Source: Candidatus Zixiibacteriota bacterium
GTDB lineage: Bacteria > Zixibacteria > MSB-5A5 > GN15 > FEB-12
Assembly: GCA_034003725.1 (NCBI GenBank)
Contig: JAVEYB010000002.1
Coordinates: 391,392-455,391 of the forward strand
Length of the DNA stretch: 64,000 bases
Reading direction: 5' to 3'
Positions 63,643 to 64,000 of this stretch are shown piece by piece. Both the position numbers and the translations under genes were made by a program. Position 1 is the stretch's first letter; each line of letters opens with the position of its first letter. The notes under the pieces are model-generated. The model saw nothing but the letters and a program-made list of their open reading frames with translations. It had not been told where the DNA came from and ran no database searches.

Positions 63643-64000
63643 TCAGCGACCCGATGTCGACTGCGACAGCTCCGGCTTGATGCGGACAAGACGCTTGATC
63701 GGCACCGTGTAACGCGTGCTGTTGGCGTCATTCAGCTCAAACGTAATCGACTGCTCGAACGCCTCGCCGACCAACGCTTCCTTGACCACCACGGTGGCGT
63801 CGACCGTTTCACCGGCCTTGATCCGCTTGGGCAGCTCGATATCGAAGTTATTGAAGGCGTGATCGACCAGCCTCAGATCGTAATCCTTGTCGTCATGATT
63901 GGTGATCTGGAATTTGGCTCTGCGGCGCGGCGCCTCGGTAAACTGAGAGACGTCGACCACGGCCGGACTGAGGACCAGCGGCCGCATCTTCTCGGCGTCG
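63643..64000 (-). CDS. C-terminal end of a third DUF1573-type protein (5' end beyond window)
   Basis: The last 118 residues of a protein that begins outside the window. The part seen (DVSQFTEAPRRRAKFQITN, LPKRIKAGETVDATVVVKEAL, FEQSITFELNDANSTRYTVPIKR) matches the C-terminal module of the candidate selenoprotein (DLSQFGETVRDEVKFTISN, LPKVVKAGQTAEGTLRL, FEKSLTFQVSD, FTVPVKR). Its N-terminal Cys or Sec motif is not visible. It ends 91 bases before ccmA and has its own terminator. Of interest because it would show whether a third copy also uses UGA. Confidence 0.78.
   Translation of the reverse strand, partial: DAEKMRPLVLSPAVVDVSQFTEAPRRRAKFQITNHDDKDYDLRLVDHAFNNFDIELPKRIKAGETVDATVVVKEALVGEAFEQSITFELNDANSTRYTVPIKRLVRIKPELSQSTSGR

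Noticed and set aside
1-64000. CRISPR arrays, insertion sequences, integrases, rRNA
   Set aside because: No short regularly spaced repeats, transposase-like frames or rRNA-like segments were seen on reading both strands.

Overview
The window is about 58-60% GC bacterial chromosome, densely packed with short operons on both strands. It has no insertion sequences, CRISPR arrays, rRNA genes or recognisable tRNA genes. The gene content suggests a deep-branching, at least partly anaerobic Gram-negative bacterium of the FCB group, possibly candidate division Zixibacteria. This assignment is an inference. The clues are paired GWxTD-domain proteins, DUF1573 proteins, a secreted dockerin protein, TonB/ExbBD, a single-chain pyruvate:ferredoxin oxidoreductase, fused E1 alpha-beta 2-oxoacid dehydrogenases, a membrane pyrophosphatase and a variant System I cytochrome c maturation set.

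Layout. 1-3574 (minus): truncated M20 peptidase; ferritin-like protein; ABC-2 permease and ATPase. 3753-5294 (plus): two exported DUF1573 proteins, the second interrupted by an in-frame UGA exactly where the first Cys of the family CGCT motif belongs. 5362-8155 (minus): two GWxTD proteins. 8253-14824 (minus): MacAB/TolC-type efflux operon led by a YIP1-like protein. 14993-18802 (minus): membrane pyrophosphatase, thioredoxin reductase, corrinoid adenosyltransferase. 19070-25964 (plus): Rrf2 regulator, dCTP deaminase, PFOR, a beta-barrel-like protein, a TolB-like propeller. 26058-43118 (minus): leucyl aminopeptidase, chorismate synthase, HDOD protein, GAF/receiver pseudo-hybrid kinase, MiaB, dockerin protein, a Lon protease with a decayed ATPase, a Ski2/Hel308-like helicase with an OmpR-like tail, and a zinc-ribbon protein. 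43340-49088 (minus): TPR, membrane protein, ExbB, two ExbD and TonB in one operon. 49151-50809 (minus): a small membrane protein and a triple TonB-C-like protein. 50860-52425 (plus): polysaccharide flippase. 52479-57458 (minus): two tandem E1 genes with nearly identical 3' halves. 57752-59779 (plus): S9 peptidase. 59831-60793 (minus): two STAS-like paralogues. 60991-63551 (minus): ccmABCDE, with a small ccmD and a Cys-type CcmE. 63643-64000 (minus): the end of a third DUF1573-type protein.

How the parts fit. Much of the window serves the cell envelope: efflux, TonB energisation, flippase, exported scaffold-like proteins and cytochrome c maturation. PFOR, the E1 pair and the pyrophosphatase point to flexible 2-oxoacid oxidation and energy conservation. 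The most unusual observation is the candidate selenoprotein at 4542-5294: the UGA falls in a conserved CxC redox-like motif, the reading frame continues for 183 codons with normal family sequence, and the paralogue next door has Cys at the same place. Other notable points are the gene-conversion mosaic of the E1 pair, the Lon ATPase that has lost its key nucleotide-handling residues while keeping its protease dyad, the CxxxY-type CcmE, and two adjacent genes with complementary fragments of histidine-kinase architecture.
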